A stretch of 64,000 nucleotides of DNA, from assembly GCA_026398275.1 (NCBI GenBank), contig JAPLTF010000018.1, positions 62,001 to 126,000 on the forward strand. The letters are read 5' to 3'. The stretch's first letter is position 1, and the number at the start of each line of letters is the position of its first letter. This DNA comes from Verrucomicrobiota bacterium (GTDB lineage Bacteria > Verrucomicrobiota > Verrucomicrobiia > Chthoniobacterales > Terrimicrobiaceae). Positions 41,770 to 54,270 of the stretch are shown here, in pieces. Made by a program: the position numbers and the translations under genes. The notes below the pieces were generated by a model. It saw nothing but the letters and a program-made list of their open reading frames with translations, did not search any database and was not told the origin of the DNA.

Positions 41770-41870
41770 GCGCGACTCGCGTGCCGTGAATGGCGGCACG
41801 CCATTCACCCCGTTTTCCTCCGGGGCTCGATCCGGCCGGCGGGCCGCCGGCCACCACACGCGGGTCGCGC
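41770..41870. repeat. Cloverleaf-like element: long outer stem with two inner hairpins
   Basis: Outer arms GCGCGACTCGCGTG (41770-41783) and CACGCGGGTCGCGC (41857-41870) pair at 13 of 14 positions. Inside are GTGAATGGCG/CGCCATTCAC with loop GCA (41786-41808) and GGCCGGC/GCCGGCC with loop GGGCC (41834-41852). It occupies the gap between convergent genes; the remainder of 41745-41969 holds no gene that I see. Confidence 0.75.
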
Positions 41871-41969
41871 GTCCCGCCTGTTTGGAGACTGAGCGGCGGA
41901 GCCAGAGCCGCACACGGGCATGGCACCCAATGCTCCCTTGCCAGCACTGCGCGCCAACCGCACCCGCTT

Positions 41970-42938
41970 TTAATCGCGGCCGTCCAGGAACGGCTCGACT
42001 TCCAGCAGGGTTTCGCGCAGGGCGCGGTAGCCGAAGTGGCCCTGGCGGACGCGCAGCAGCCGGGAGCCCTTCCAGCGGGACGTGAGCAGCTTGAGTTCCT
42101 CGAGCGGGGAGACGCGGTCGTACAGGCCCGCGGTGATGATGATCTTTCCCGGATTGCAAAGCGGGACCCCGTGCAGCGGGGAGATCAGGTGGTCGTGGCG
42201 GACGATCTGGTTGCGCACATGGCCGAGCGCCCGCAGCGAGCGGCGCATCGAGGAGGCGCCGGGATTTTCCCAGATCGCCTTCTCGACGTTGACGATCGGC
42301 TGGACGAGGGCCATGAAGCGGAAATCGTGTTCCAGAAAGGAAAGCAGGGCGCCGGTCCATCCACCGTAGCTGGTGCCGATGATCGCGAACTCGCGCGTCC
42401 CCCGCGTCCGGAACAGGGCCATGAGCTGCCGCAGCTCGACCACCGCCTGCCGGAGCCCCTCGGCATTGCGCACGAGATCCGCAGTAATCGCCAGCTCGCC
42501 GTTCAGCGTGGATTTCGGAGTCCGCGAGTAGTGGTAGGGGAGGTGGGGGAAGGCGACCGACCATCCGCGCCGGTTGAACGTGGCGGCCACCCGCCGGTAA
42601 CCGACATCGCTCGCGCTCATGAGCGCATGCAGCAACAGCAGGACCGGGGCGTTCTTTTTTTCGGCGGGATAAAAGTGGACGCGCACGCGGTCATTTTCCG
42701 GGAACCCGCTCGGGAGCGGCGTCTTCCACTCGATCCAGCCGCCGTGCTGCCGGTGGCTCGTGGTCTCGGGAATGCGGAAGTATTCCTCACGGGTCATCGG
42801 CGAGAACGCATCGAGATAGTCGGCCAGTTCCTTTTTGGTGCAGCTGTCCGCTCGCCGCCGCCACTGCAGGGCATTCATCATGCCGCACATCGCACCGTCC
42901 ATCCCCCACGATGCGGTCTTTTCCACGAGGCGCCTCAT
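41970..42938 (-). CDS. Alpha/beta-hydrolase family protein
   Basis: 322 residues from ATG 42938, which overlaps the plsC stop (ATGA). The alpha/beta-hydrolase core is seen in APVLLLLHALMSASDVGYRR, the nucleophile elbow GTSYGGW, and IIITAGLYDRVSP with a candidate catalytic Asp. The final His is in RQGHFGYR. The N-terminal 100 residues, before the hydrolase core, carry PLPSGFPENDRVRVHFYP. The substrate is unknown; coupling to an acyltransferase suggests lipid or ester metabolism. Confidence 0.8.
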   Translation of the reverse strand: MRRLVEKTASWGMDGAMCGMMNALQWRRRADSCTKKELADYLDAFSPMTREEYFRIPETTSHRQHGGWIEWKTPLPSGFPENDRVRVHFYPAEKKNAPVLLLLHALMSASDVGYRRVAATFNRRGWSVAFPHLPYHYSRTPKSTLNGELAITADLVRNAEGLRQAVVELRQLMALFRTRGTREFAIIGTSYGGWTGALLSFLEHDFRFMALVQPIVNVEKAIWENPGASSMRRSLRALGHVRNQIVRHDHLISPLHGVPLCNPGKIIITAGLYDRVSPLEELKLLTSRWKGSRLLRVRQGHFGYRALRETLLEVEPFLDGRD

Positions 42939-43678
42939 GGTTCGGACATCCTTTCGCGCGGTGAGTGCGGGAGATCGTTTTCTCCGAGCCCGCACTCGCG
43001 GACGAGATCGTCTTTCAGCCGCACGATGGCGGCGGCAAGGTCCCCGCGCATCTGCTCGCGCGCGGCCCCTCGGGATTTTTGGGCCGGCGGGTGGATCGCG
43101 GTGCCGACGGCGATATAGACCCGCGCCCTCCGCCACGGAATCCAGTTCTTTGCGTTGTAGAGGCGCTCGCTTCCGAGGATGACCACCGGCACAATCGGGC
43201 AGCCCGCATGCACGGCCAGCATGACCGCGCCGTCCCGGACCGGGGCTCCGGCCAGCATGGATTTCTCGCCGTCGCGGATGCCGCCCTCGGGAAAGACCCC
43301 GATGACCCGGCCGATCGAAAGCCGCCGGAGCGCCTCCCGCAGCGCATGGCGGTCATCTCCGCCGCGGTCCACCGGAATGACATCCAGCCAGTTGAACCCT
43401 GCCTTCGACCATCCGGTGCCGAAAAGTTCGGACATCGCAATCCAGTCGATCTTGCGCGGCAGCCATCCGCTCAGGAACGGCGGGTCGAAATGGCTGATGT
43501 GATTCGAGGCCATGACAAAGGCCCCCGGGGGAGGCTTGTGAAAAATGACCCGCTTCACCCGCGCTCCCGTCGTGAGCAGGATCCGCAGCGAACCGACGAC
43601 CAGGCAGTAGAAGAAAAGGTGGAAAAACGCGCTCAATCTGCCGGCGAAAATAGCCGACGATCCTCCATCGTGCCACAC
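42935..43678 (-). CDS. 1-acyl-sn-glycerol-3-phosphate acyltransferase (PlsC family)
   Basis: 247 residues. The acyltransferase motif I is NHISHFDPP with H60 and D65, motif III is VFPEGGIRDGE, and IVPVVILG is motif IV. A hydrophobic N-terminal segment (FFHLFFYCLVVGSLRILL) anchors it to the membrane. It would acylate lysophosphatidate or a related lipid. It stands upstream of the alpha/beta hydrolase, overlapping by four bases, and is divergent from ligA with 69 bases between. Confidence 0.9.
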   Translation of the reverse strand: MWHDGGSSAIFAGRLSAFFHLFFYCLVVGSLRILLTTGARVKRVIFHKPPPGAFVMASNHISHFDPPFLSGWLPRKIDWIAMSELFGTGWSKAGFNWLDVIPVDRGGDDRHALREALRRLSIGRVIGVFPEGGIRDGEKSMLAGAPVRDGAVMLAVHAGCPIVPVVILGSERLYNAKNWIPWRRARVYIAVGTAIHPPAQKSRGAAREQMRGDLAAAIVRLKDDLVRECGLGENDLPHSPRERMSEP

Positions 43679-43723
43679 GGAATCTCCGGAGATTTTCTCA
43701 TGTGCGCGGGCGGAGGATTTTGA

Positions 43724-45736
<2,013 letters not shown>

Positions 45737-45740
45737 GGGG

Positions 45741-45858
45741 CGCATCTCCCGAAAGTTGCAAACACGCTTCTTGCGGGAGCGTGGGCGTCCCGCCCGCATG
45801 CCCAACCGAGCGGGCAGGATGCCCGCGCTCCTTTGGTTTGCAACTTTCGGCGATGCGT
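45741..45858. mobile_element. MITE-like element, second copy of the 9342 core with different arms
   Basis: The 15-bp arms CCGAAAGTTGCAAAC (45749-45763) and complement (45836-45850) extend as GCGCATC ... GATGCGT. Inside is a core of 56 bp (45776-45831), GGAGCGTGGGCGTCCCGCCC through GGATGCCCGCGCTCC, nearly identical to that at 9378-9434. The arms are unrelated to those of the first copy. The remainder of 45737-45927 contains no gene. Confidence 0.75.
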
Positions 45859-45927
45859 CCCCGCCCGAGCATGGAGATGATAAATGGTTTGATGATCCCT
45901 TGTCCGGGGGTTACTGAATAGCCGTCC

Positions 45928-47112
45928 ATGCACCCGACTCCGTTTCAAAAGAAGCTATTCTGGGCGGCGCTCACGGCGGTCTCGGCCTATGTGATCGGGT
46001 ATATCCTGTTCCGGGTGGGGGGCATCCTAGTCGAGGCCATATCCTTTTTGCAGCCGGTCCTGATCCCGGTGGCGATCTCTGCGATCCTCGCCTTCCTCCT
46101 CGAGCCGGTCGTCCAATGGCTCATGCGTTTCCGGATTTCGCGGATCTTCAGCATCATCATCGTGTATCTGGCAGTGATAGCCATTTTTGCGGGCATCCTG
46201 ATCTGGATCCTTCCGGCCGCCTACCGCCAGGGCAACGTCTTCCTCAAGGACTTTCCGTCCTACTCGCAAAAAGCCCAGAAGCTCGCGATCTCCGCGATGG
46301 ACCGCCTGCACACGCTTTCGGAGAATCCGCTCTTCAAGAGCCCCGATGATCCCACGCAGAGCAGGGACCAGTTCACCGCGTTTGCGGCCAAGAGCATCAG
46401 CGAGGCCGGAACATGGCTCCAGCAGAAGGTGCCGGATCTGGCGCTGGAGTCGGGGAAATTCGTGCAGCGAAGCCTGGGCGGATTCCTCGGCGTGTTCGGA
46501 TTTCTCCTCAGCCTGATCCTCGTCCCGATCTTCCTGTTCTTCTTTTTAAAGGAAAGCCCGTCGATCACGAGCAACTGGAGCCAATACCTTCCGATGCGGG
46601 CCTCCCCGCTGAAAATCGAGATCGTCTCGCTCGTGGGCGAGATCAACTCCTACCTCGTCAGCTTTTTCCGCGGCCAGTTGATCGTGAGCATGATCGACGG
46701 GGTGATGATCGCGACCGCCCTTCTGGTGATGGGCCTCGATTTCGCGGTCCTCATCGGCCTCATGGTCGGCGTCCTCGGGCTCATCCCCTACCTTGGAATG
46801 ATGATCACATGGATTCCCGCCGTGATCATCGCCGGGGCGCAATTCCAGGACTTCGCGCATCCGTTCTGGGTCACGGTGATCTTCATCGTCGCCAACAACA
46901 TCGACGGCATGGTGGTCGCCCCGAAGATCGTGGGCGACTCGGTCGGCCTGCATCCGCTGACGGTGATCCTCTCGGTGCTTGCTTGGAGCCTGATACTCGG
47001 GGGGCTTCTCGGAGCCCTGCTGGCGGTCCCGCTGACGGCCACATTGAAGGTGCTGCTGAAGCGCTATTTCTGGGACAAACCGCTTGCGCCGAATTCCCCC
47101 TCATCGGCCTGA
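45928..47112 (+). CDS. AI-2E/PerM-type membrane transporter
   Basis: 394 residues with about eight transmembrane helices. ILVEAISFLQPVLIPVAISA, the hallmark QLIVSMIDGVMIATALLVMG and GVLGLIPYLGMMITWIPAVI, and NNIDGMVVAPKIVGDSVGLH are the family signatures of the AI-2E transporter family (formerly UPF0118/PerM). Substrates differ among members (autoinducer, sodium, unknown), so no specific role is assigned. The gene ends five bases from the convergent GT39 gene. Confidence 0.85.
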   Translation: MHPTPFQKKLFWAALTAVSAYVIGYILFRVGGILVEAISFLQPVLIPVAISAILAFLLEPVVQWLMRFRISRIFSIIIVYLAVIAIFAGILIWILPAAYRQGNVFLKDFPSYSQKAQKLAISAMDRLHTLSENPLFKSPDDPTQSRDQFTAFAAKSISEAGTWLQQKVPDLALESGKFVQRSLGGFLGVFGFLLSLILVPIFLFFFLKESPSITSNWSQYLPMRASPLKIEIVSLVGEINSYLVSFFRGQLIVSMIDGVMIATALLVMGLDFAVLIGLMVGVLGLIPYLGMMITWIPAVIIAGAQFQDFAHPFWVTVIFIVANNIDGMVVAPKIVGDSVGLHPLTVILSVLAWSLILGGLLGALLAVPLTATLKVLLKRYFWDKPLAPNSPSSA

Positions 47113-47117
47113 GAAGC

Positions 47118-48548
47118 TCAGAGCGGCAGCGTCTCATACCCGAGGCAGAGGTAAATCGTCATCTCGCGGCCGTCGGGCGTCGCAATTTTGCGGTAGGGCT
47201 GAACATCCTGGAACGCCCCCTTGATCGTCTGCGGCAGCTCGCGTCCGAGAAAAACCGCATTCCGTCCGATGAAGGGATTCACCCCCTTCTGTTCCTGAAA
47301 ATACTCATCGGCGACCCGATCGCTCTCGACAAAGTCGGCATACGACGGCCAGACGCCGAACTGGTTCGATAGGTCGGGGGACTCCGGGACGAATACCGGC
47401 GGATACGCCCCATCCCCCGGAAGATAATACCCCAGCACCGCGGCCAGGTTCGCATCCTCCGCAATAAAAAATCCTCCGCCCTCCGCCGCCGGAAGGTCAC
47501 GGGCCGCGGCATGGATTTCCCCAGCCATCTCTTTCCACGAAATCCGCCCGCCCGCCCAGAGCACATACCCGCAGGTCAGCAGCGAGACCGCCGCCACAAA
47601 TCCCCCGAGGGGAGCCGCGAACGACTTTTTCCGAATCGAGGAGATCCCGAATGCGGCCAGCGGAACGAAACCGAACAAACCCGCTGGAGCAGCATCTCCC
47701 CCCCGCAGCAGGACGTAAAAGCTCCAGGCCCAGGCCACCCCGCAAGCCGCAACGACAAATGCGGCCCGCCCGTGCCGCCGGGCATCGTGGATCAGAAACC
47801 CCAACCCGATGACGATGGCCGCGAAGACCGGCACCGAGAACGCCATCGCAAAACCACCGAGGCTTTCAAGAAAAGGAACCGCCCGGAATTCCCACGCCGT
47901 CTTCCAAGTCCCTCCCGCAACCGGAATCCATTCGAGCGAGGCATTCCAGATGAGAGCCGGAAGCAGGGCGAGGACGCAGGCGCCCACGACAAACACAAAG
48001 CCGAAAAGATCCGCAGGCGTGCGGTGCCGGGCACTGGAGAGCCCTCCTATCAGAAGCCCCGCCGGCACCAAAACCGCCTCGTATCGGAACAGCAGCCCCA
48101 CTCCAAAAAAAAGCCCCGCGCCCGCCCAGGCCCACCGGTTGCCGTCCCACGCCACCCGCGCAAAGACCAGGCCCGCCAGAACGGAGACCAGCGCGGGCAT
48201 CAGGGGGCCGATCTGCGCGGCGGAGATGTTGAAAACCGGAAGCACGTTGAGCAGGACCACGCACCAGCCGGCGATGGGCGCATCGTAAATCCGGCGCACG
48301 AAGAGCCAGGCCGTGCAGCTGCAAAAAAATCCGAGCACCGGCCAGAACAGCCGCGCGACCTCGAAGCTCTCCCCGAACGCCCGCACCAGAAATGCGGTGC
48401 CGGCCGGCCCGTCGAAATACCCTGCCGCCAGGCGGTGCGAGCACATCCAATAATACGCCTCGGAGGGCGCAACCTCATGGGTCAAAATCCACGCCGCGCG
48501 CAGCGCGGTCGCCAGCAGGAGGAGGGGCAGCAGATATTTCGTCTTCAT
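47118..48548 (-). CDS. GT39-like membrane glycosyltransferase
   Basis: 476 residues from MKTKYLLPLLLLATALR (ATG 48548), whose last A is shared with the PAP2 stop (TGATG). The early extracytoplasmic loop with acidic residues and aromatic motif (HEVAPSEAYYWMCSHRLAAG) fits PMT_2/GT39 enzymes such as ArnT. About ten hydrophobic helices follow, then a C-terminal periplasmic domain. Such enzymes transfer sugars from polyprenyl phosphate donors to lipid A, glycan or protein. Coupling to a PAP2 phosphatase suggests recycling of the lipid carrier. Confidence 0.8.
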   Translation of the reverse strand: MKTKYLLPLLLLATALRAAWILTHEVAPSEAYYWMCSHRLAAGYFDGPAGTAFLVRAFGESFEVARLFWPVLGFFCSCTAWLFVRRIYDAPIAGWCVVLLNVLPVFNISAAQIGPLMPALVSVLAGLVFARVAWDGNRWAWAGAGLFFGVGLLFRYEAVLVPAGLLIGGLSSARHRTPADLFGFVFVVGACVLALLPALIWNASLEWIPVAGGTWKTAWEFRAVPFLESLGGFAMAFSVPVFAAIVIGLGFLIHDARRHGRAAFVVAACGVAWAWSFYVLLRGGDAAPAGLFGFVPLAAFGISSIRKKSFAAPLGGFVAAVSLLTCGYVLWAGGRISWKEMAGEIHAAARDLPAAEGGGFFIAEDANLAAVLGYYLPGDGAYPPVFVPESPDLSNQFGVWPSYADFVESDRVADEYFQEQKGVNPFIGRNAVFLGRELPQTIKGAFQDVQPYRKIATPDGREMTIYLCLGYETLPL

Positions 48549-49192
48549 CAGGCCAGAAGCGAGGGGTGTTTGACATGCCACGACGGAAACCATCGCGCCC
48601 CCCATTTGCGCCAGGAGGCCTCCAGAACGGCAACGACAAAAAGTGCAATGCCGGCCCCCAGAAAACACGAGACCGCGACATCCACCGGCCAGTGCGAACC
48701 CACGTAGATCCGGCTGTAGGCCACGAGCGATGCCGGCAGAAACGCCAGCCATCCCCACCTGCGGTAAAAGAGCGCGACGACCATCGCCAGCGCAAAGTTG
48801 TTCGAGGCATGGCCGGACGGAAAGGAGTTCCCCTTCGAGGGCCGGATGCCGGGTTGCGAATACTCCTCCTTCAGCGGCTTTCCCACCGCGAGAAACCGGG
48901 GCGTCGCCTTCGCAAGGTCCAGCGTGCGGGCTCCGACGAGCTCTTCATGCGGGCGTGGCCGCCCGATCATGTTCTTCAACGAATCCACGACCACCCCATC
49001 CGTGATGCCGACCGACAGCCCGACGGCCAGCAGCATCGCCCTGGCCCGGAATCCCCCGAAGACCAGAATCGCAAGCCCCCCCGCAACCATGAACGGCCAC
49101 CAGAAATCCCAGCTCGATGCCACCGCCATCACCATGTCCAACGCAGGGTGCGCCCAGGAATGGTTGATGAGGTAGAACGCTTCCGTGTCCAT
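48548..49192 (-). CDS. PAP2-family membrane phosphatase
   Basis: 214 residues starting at MDTEAFYLINHSWAHPALD. The three-part phosphatase signature is complete: KNMIGRPRPH (C1), FPSGHASNN (C2) and SRIYVGSHWPVDV (C3). Five to six transmembrane helices are seen. It probably dephosphorylates undecaprenyl pyrophosphate or a similar lipid phosphate. The gene is divergent from fabG with 128 bases between the two start codons. Confidence 0.9.
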   Translation of the reverse strand: MDTEAFYLINHSWAHPALDMVMAVASSWDFWWPFMVAGGLAILVFGGFRARAMLLAVGLSVGITDGVVVDSLKNMIGRPRPHEELVGARTLDLAKATPRFLAVGKPLKEEYSQPGIRPSKGNSFPSGHASNNFALAMVVALFYRRWGWLAFLPASLVAYSRIYVGSHWPVDVAVSCFLGAGIALFVVAVLEASWRKWGARWFPSWHVKHPSLLA

Positions 49193-49320
49193 GCAGGTTC
49201 CCACTGTGGCCGCTTCAAACGAAAATGTGAAATAAATCCGGCGGAGGCCGCGATCCACCAATTTCTCCAAAAAAGAGATTTCCAACCGCCGGCCGGAAGT
49301 GTCCTCTGTTGTCTGAACTT

Positions 49321-50067
49321 ATGAACAGATTTGAGAATCAGGCAGCCATTGTCACGGGAGCAGGCCGGGGGATCGGCGAAGCCATCGCGAAGCGCCTCGC
49401 CGGCGAAGGAGCGAAGATTGCAGTCGTCAGCCGCACGGAATCGAATTCCGTCAGGACGGCGGAGGCGATCAATGCGGCGCACCCGGGATGCGCGCGGCCC
49501 TACGCGGTGGACGTGGCGGATTTTGATGCCGTGCAGAAAACCGGCGAGCAGATCATCGCCGACTTCGGGCGCTGCGACGTCCTCGTCAACAATGCCGGGA
49601 TCACCCGCGACACGCTCGCCATGCGGATGTCGAGCGAGGATTGGGATGTCGTCCTCGACACCAACCTCAAGGGCGCTTTCAATTTCATCCGCTCGATGCT
49701 CCGCCCGATGGTCAAGCAGCGGTCCGGCCGCATCATCAACATCAGCTCGGTGAGCGGGCTCATGGGCCTCGCAGGGCAGGCGAATTACGCCGCCAGCAAG
49801 GCCGGGCTCATCGGCATGAGCAAGAGCATCGCCCGAGAAATCGCCAGCCGCGGCATCACGGTCAACGTCATCGCCCCGGGATTCATCGAGACCGATATGA
49901 CATCGGTCCTCGGCGAAGAGGTCCGCAAGGGCGCCCTCGCACAGATCCCGCTCTCGAAATTCGGTGCCGGGGAGGACATCGCCGCCGCGGTCGCGTTCCT
50001 CGCCAGCCCGGAAGCCTCGTTCATCACCGGGCAGGTCCTCGCGGTGGACGGCGGGATGAGCATGTAG
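49321..50067 (+). CDS. fabG: 3-oxoacyl-[acyl-carrier-protein] reductase
   Basis: 248 residues. NAD(P)-binding TGAGRGIGEAIAKRL (13-27), NNAGITRDTLAMRM, the catalytic SSVSGLMGLAGQANYAASKA (Ser, Tyr and Lys in YxxxK), and VIAPGFIETDMT are characteristic of FabG. It reduces 3-oxoacyl-ACP in fatty-acid synthesis. No acpP or fabD lies adjacent, so it is outside the canonical fab cluster. It ends 376 bases before xylB. Confidence 0.92.
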   Translation: MNRFENQAAIVTGAGRGIGEAIAKRLAGEGAKIAVVSRTESNSVRTAEAINAAHPGCARPYAVDVADFDAVQKTGEQIIADFGRCDVLVNNAGITRDTLAMRMSSEDWDVVLDTNLKGAFNFIRSMLRPMVKQRSGRIINISSVSGLMGLAGQANYAASKAGLIGMSKSIAREIASRGITVNVIAPGFIETDMTSVLGEEVRKGALAQIPLSKFGAGEDIAAAVAFLASPEASFITGQVLAVDGGMSM

Positions 50068-50285
50068 GGCGGCTCAGCCTGTTCAGCAAAATGCTCCAGC
50101 AACGCGGGGGGCGAAGTTGTCCGTCTTCTTTTCCTTCACCGCTCATACGCCCCGGCCTTTGATTTGGTTCAAGAGCACGTGACGGGTCCACCCGCATTGT
50201 CCGGTGGCCCGAAGAGATACTGCCCGGCAAAACAACCCGGGATAGCGGTGTGGTGATGCGACCGAAAAATAATGGAAAAAACTTC

Positions 50286-50313
50286 TTGCCCATCCGGAAA
50301 ACCTGAATATGGT
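50286..50313 (+). promoter_or_regulatory. Candidate promoter of the small RNA
   Basis: TTGCCC (50286-50291), 16 bases, then TATGGT (50308-50313). The transcript would start near 50320 and run into the strong terminator. Sequence-only evidence. Confidence 0.3.
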
Positions 50314-50319
50314 GGACAG

Positions 50320-50376
50320 CGTTCTGGGGGGAACAGTAGGCCGTCGTAACATTCGTTGCGGCGGCCTACATTTTTT
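50320..50376 (+). ncRNA. Candidate small RNA ending in an intrinsic terminator
   Basis: The fabG-xylB gap (50068-50442) has no gene. About 57 bases before and including the terminator could form GTTC/GAAC with a GGGG-containing loop followed by a 15-bp terminator stem. There is no open reading frame in it. It may be an independent small RNA or the end of an unseen longer transcript; the function is unknown. Confidence 0.35.
50336..50376 (+). terminator. Strong intrinsic terminator
   Basis: A stem of 15 pairs including two G-U wobbles (GTAGGCCGTCGTAAC with GTTGCGGCGGCCTAC), loop ATTC, then A and TTTTTT. It is one of the two strongest terminators in the window and is 270 bases from the fabG stop. 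Confidence 0.8.
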
Positions 50377-50442
50377 ATGGCGTGAAGTCTTCATCGACGA
50401 AAGTTGATCGGACGCTATGCTGGGAGCCGATCTTCACCACCC

Positions 50443-51929
<1,487 letters not shown>

Positions 51930-51930
<1 letters not shown>

Positions 51931-52496
51931 TGCGCGTCGTTTTGGCAGCGACCGGAGCAAGCGGCACGATCTATTTGCAGCGGCTCCTGGATTACCTCTC
52001 GGGCCCGGAGCACGAGTTGCATCTGGTGCTCACCCCGTATGCCAAACAGGTCGTCCACGAGGAGGCCGGCGAGCTGCGACTGCCGCCAAATGTCACCGAA
52101 CATTCCGACAAGAGCATGAACGCGCCGTTCGCCAGCGGCTCGGCGCTTTTTGATGCGATGGTCGTCTGCCCGTGCTCGATGGGAACCCTTGGCCGGATCG
52201 CAGCCGGCACGAGCGAGACGCTCACCCTCCGCGCAGCCGATGTCTTTTTGAAGGAGCGCCGCAAGCTCATCCTCGTGCCCCGGGAAACCCCCTGGAGCCT
52301 GATCCATGCTAAAAATGCGCTGACGGTGATCGAGGCAGGTGCCATCCTGCTCCCTGCCATGCCCTCGTTTTACAGCAGGCCAAAGACGTTCGAGGAACTC
52401 GCGGACACCGTCGTCTGGAGGATCCTCGACCAGATCGGCATCCACCCGCCGAATGCCCGCAGGTGGCAGGAGACCGGAGATGAAAACGGAATATGA
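51930..52496 (+). CDS. ubiX: Flavin prenyltransferase UbiX
   Basis: 188 residues. MRVVLAATGASGTIYLQRLL is the FMN-binding N terminus. TPYAKQVVHEEAGELRLP, then VCPCSMGTLGRIAAGTSETL and RKLILVPRETPWSLIHAKN complete the family pattern. It attaches dimethylallyl phosphate to FMN to make the cofactor of UbiD decarboxylases. No ubiD gene is in the window. It shares a base with xylB and overlaps the FAD oxidoreductase by 17 bases. Confidence 0.93.
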
Positions 52497-53730
52497 TGTC
52501 GCGGTGATCGGCGGGGGGCCGGCGGGCAGCACCGCCGCCACCCTGCTCGCCCGGTCCGGTCGCAAAGTCGTCCTCTTTGAGAAGGACCGCTTCCCGCGTT
52601 TCCATATCGGCGAATCCCTGCTCCCGCGATCGATGTCCACCTTCGCCAGATCCGGGGTGCTGGAAAAAATCGAGGCGGCCGGGTTTGTGAAAAAATTCGG
52701 AGCCCAGATCGCATCCGGCTGCGGAAGCGGGGAATCGAAGTTTTATTTCAAGGACGGGTTCCGTCCGAAGGGCGACCATGCGTTCCAGGTCGAGAGGGCG
52801 GAGTTCGACAAAATCCTGCTCGATCATGCGGCGGAAAACGGGGTGGAGGTTCACGAGGGAACGAAAGTCGAGGGAGTGGAATTTCCGCCCGGCGGAGTCC
52901 TGCTGCGGACCTCAAAAACCTCATACCCGGCCTCGTATGTCCTCGACTGCTCCGGAAGGAACACGCTTCTCGCCTCGAAGCTGGATCTGAAGACGACCTA
53001 CGACGGCCTCCATAAATTCGCCCTTTACGCCCACTATGAAAATGTGGACCGGCCGGACGGCATGGATGGCACGCTCACCCGGATGGTGCGCGCGAAGGAT
53101 CGCTGGTTCTGGATGATCCCGCTCAGCCCGACAAAAATGAGCATCGGGGTGGTCATGGACACCGCGGCCGTGCGGGCCATGCCGCAGACGCCGGAGGCGA
53201 TCCTGCAGGAAAGCCTGGACAGCCTCCCGGTCATGAAAAACCGCATGGCCAGGAGCACCCGCTGCACGCCGGTGTATGCCAGCGGGGACTACTCCTACAG
53301 GATCACCTCGCTTCACGGCGACCGCTGGCTTCTCGCGGGGGATTCCGCGGGATTCATCGATCCGGTTTTCAGCAGCGGGATTTTCCTCGGCGTCCTCGGG
53401 GCAGAGCAGGCGGCCGGCGCGCTCAACGCGGCGCTCGACCATCCCGGACTCCGGGCAAAAAGTTTCGACCTCTACCAGCGCAAGATGCAGAAGGTGCTGA
53501 AAATCTACCTCGCCTTCGTCCGGGCCTGGTATCGACAGGAATTCGTGGAGACGGTCCTAAGCCCTGCAAACATCCTCGAAATTGTTCCCGCCGTGAACGC
53601 CGTGCTCGCCGGAAATATCGGAGACTCGTTCTCGCTCACCTGGCGGCTCGCGCTCTTCCGCACGATCGTCGGCATCCAGCGCTTCGTTCCGCTCTGCCCC
53701 CGCCTCACCCTCCAGCCGGATTCCCCATGA
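52480..53730 (+). CDS. FAD-dependent oxidoreductase (geranylgeranyl-reductase/halogenase-like)
   Basis: 416 residues. The dinucleotide-binding VIGGGPAGSTAATLLARSG is near the start (9-27), FEKDRFPRFHIGESLLP follows, and the motif GDSAGFIDPVFSSGI is a second FAD-binding site. The pattern is that of flavin-dependent halogenase-like and geranylgeranyl-reductase-type monooxygenases; the halogenase WxWxIP site appears as WFWMIP. The substrate is not evident. It starts inside the ubiX 3' end and overlaps the lipoprotein gene by four bases. Confidence 0.85.
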   Translation: MKTEYDVAVIGGGPAGSTAATLLARSGRKVVLFEKDRFPRFHIGESLLPRSMSTFARSGVLEKIEAAGFVKKFGAQIASGCGSGESKFYFKDGFRPKGDHAFQVERAEFDKILLDHAAENGVEVHEGTKVEGVEFPPGGVLLRTSKTSYPASYVLDCSGRNTLLASKLDLKTTYDGLHKFALYAHYENVDRPDGMDGTLTRMVRAKDRWFWMIPLSPTKMSIGVVMDTAAVRAMPQTPEAILQESLDSLPVMKNRMARSTRCTPVYASGDYSYRITSLHGDRWLLAGDSAGFIDPVFSSGIFLGVLGAEQAAGALNAALDHPGLRAKSFDLYQRKMQKVLKIYLAFVRAWYRQEFVETVLSPANILEIVPAVNAVLAGNIGDSFSLTWRLALFRTIVGIQRFVPLCPRLTLQPDSP

Positions 53731-54218
53731 AAAAACTCCTGCCCCTCCTGCCCCTCCTGCTCCTGCTCGCCGGCTGCGCCTCGCAGCCGGATGCCGCCAA
53801 CTGGACTCCCCCGATCCAAAACTCCCGCGCCACATTCCTCTGGAAGCACCGCGGAGGAACGCTCGCAGGCGAGGCGGACATCACGAATGACGTGCGCGGA
53901 AATGTCGAGATCCGCCTCACGAAAGACCTTCCCAAACCGCTCCTCGAGATCACCTCGATGACCGACGGCCACTTCTCCGCCACAGGGCCGCTCGCCGGTG
54001 GCGGATGGTCGGGGGACGCCTCCCGCTCCCCGGTCCGCTTCAGCCTCTGGACCGCCCTTGCAGCCGCATGGCGGGGCGCTTACCCGGCGCGGGACGGACG
54101 GCAGGAAGTCCACACCGACAGCTACCGCGCCGCCGTCTGGAAGGAATCCGGACGGATCCGCGAGCTCAGCGTCAGCTCCAGCGACAACGGCGAAGTCATC
54201 CGCCTGGTTTTTCGCTGA
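53727..54218 (+). CDS. Small lipoprotein of unknown function
   Basis: 163 residues. MKKLLPLLPLLLLLAGCASQ is a type II signal with lipobox LAGC (Cys17). The mature part is beta-rich (SRATFLWKHRGGTLAGEAD, then RPVRFSLWTALAAAWRG-like segments) and ends in RIRELSVSSSDNGEVIRLVF. No family is identified with confidence; LolA/LolB-like or DUF3261-type outer-membrane lipoproteins look similar. It is coupled to the FAD oxidoreductase gene by an ATGA overlap. Confidence 0.65.
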   Translation: MKKLLPLLPLLLLLAGCASQPDAANWTPPIQNSRATFLWKHRGGTLAGEADITNDVRGNVEIRLTKDLPKPLLEITSMTDGHFSATGPLAGGGWSGDASRSPVRFSLWTALAAAWRGAYPARDGRQEVHTDSYRAAVWKESGRIRELSVSSSDNGEVIRLVFR

Positions 54219-54270
54219 TCCCGCTCCGGCGCGCCCGGTATACCCCATTTTCAGCGCAACAGATTTTCCC

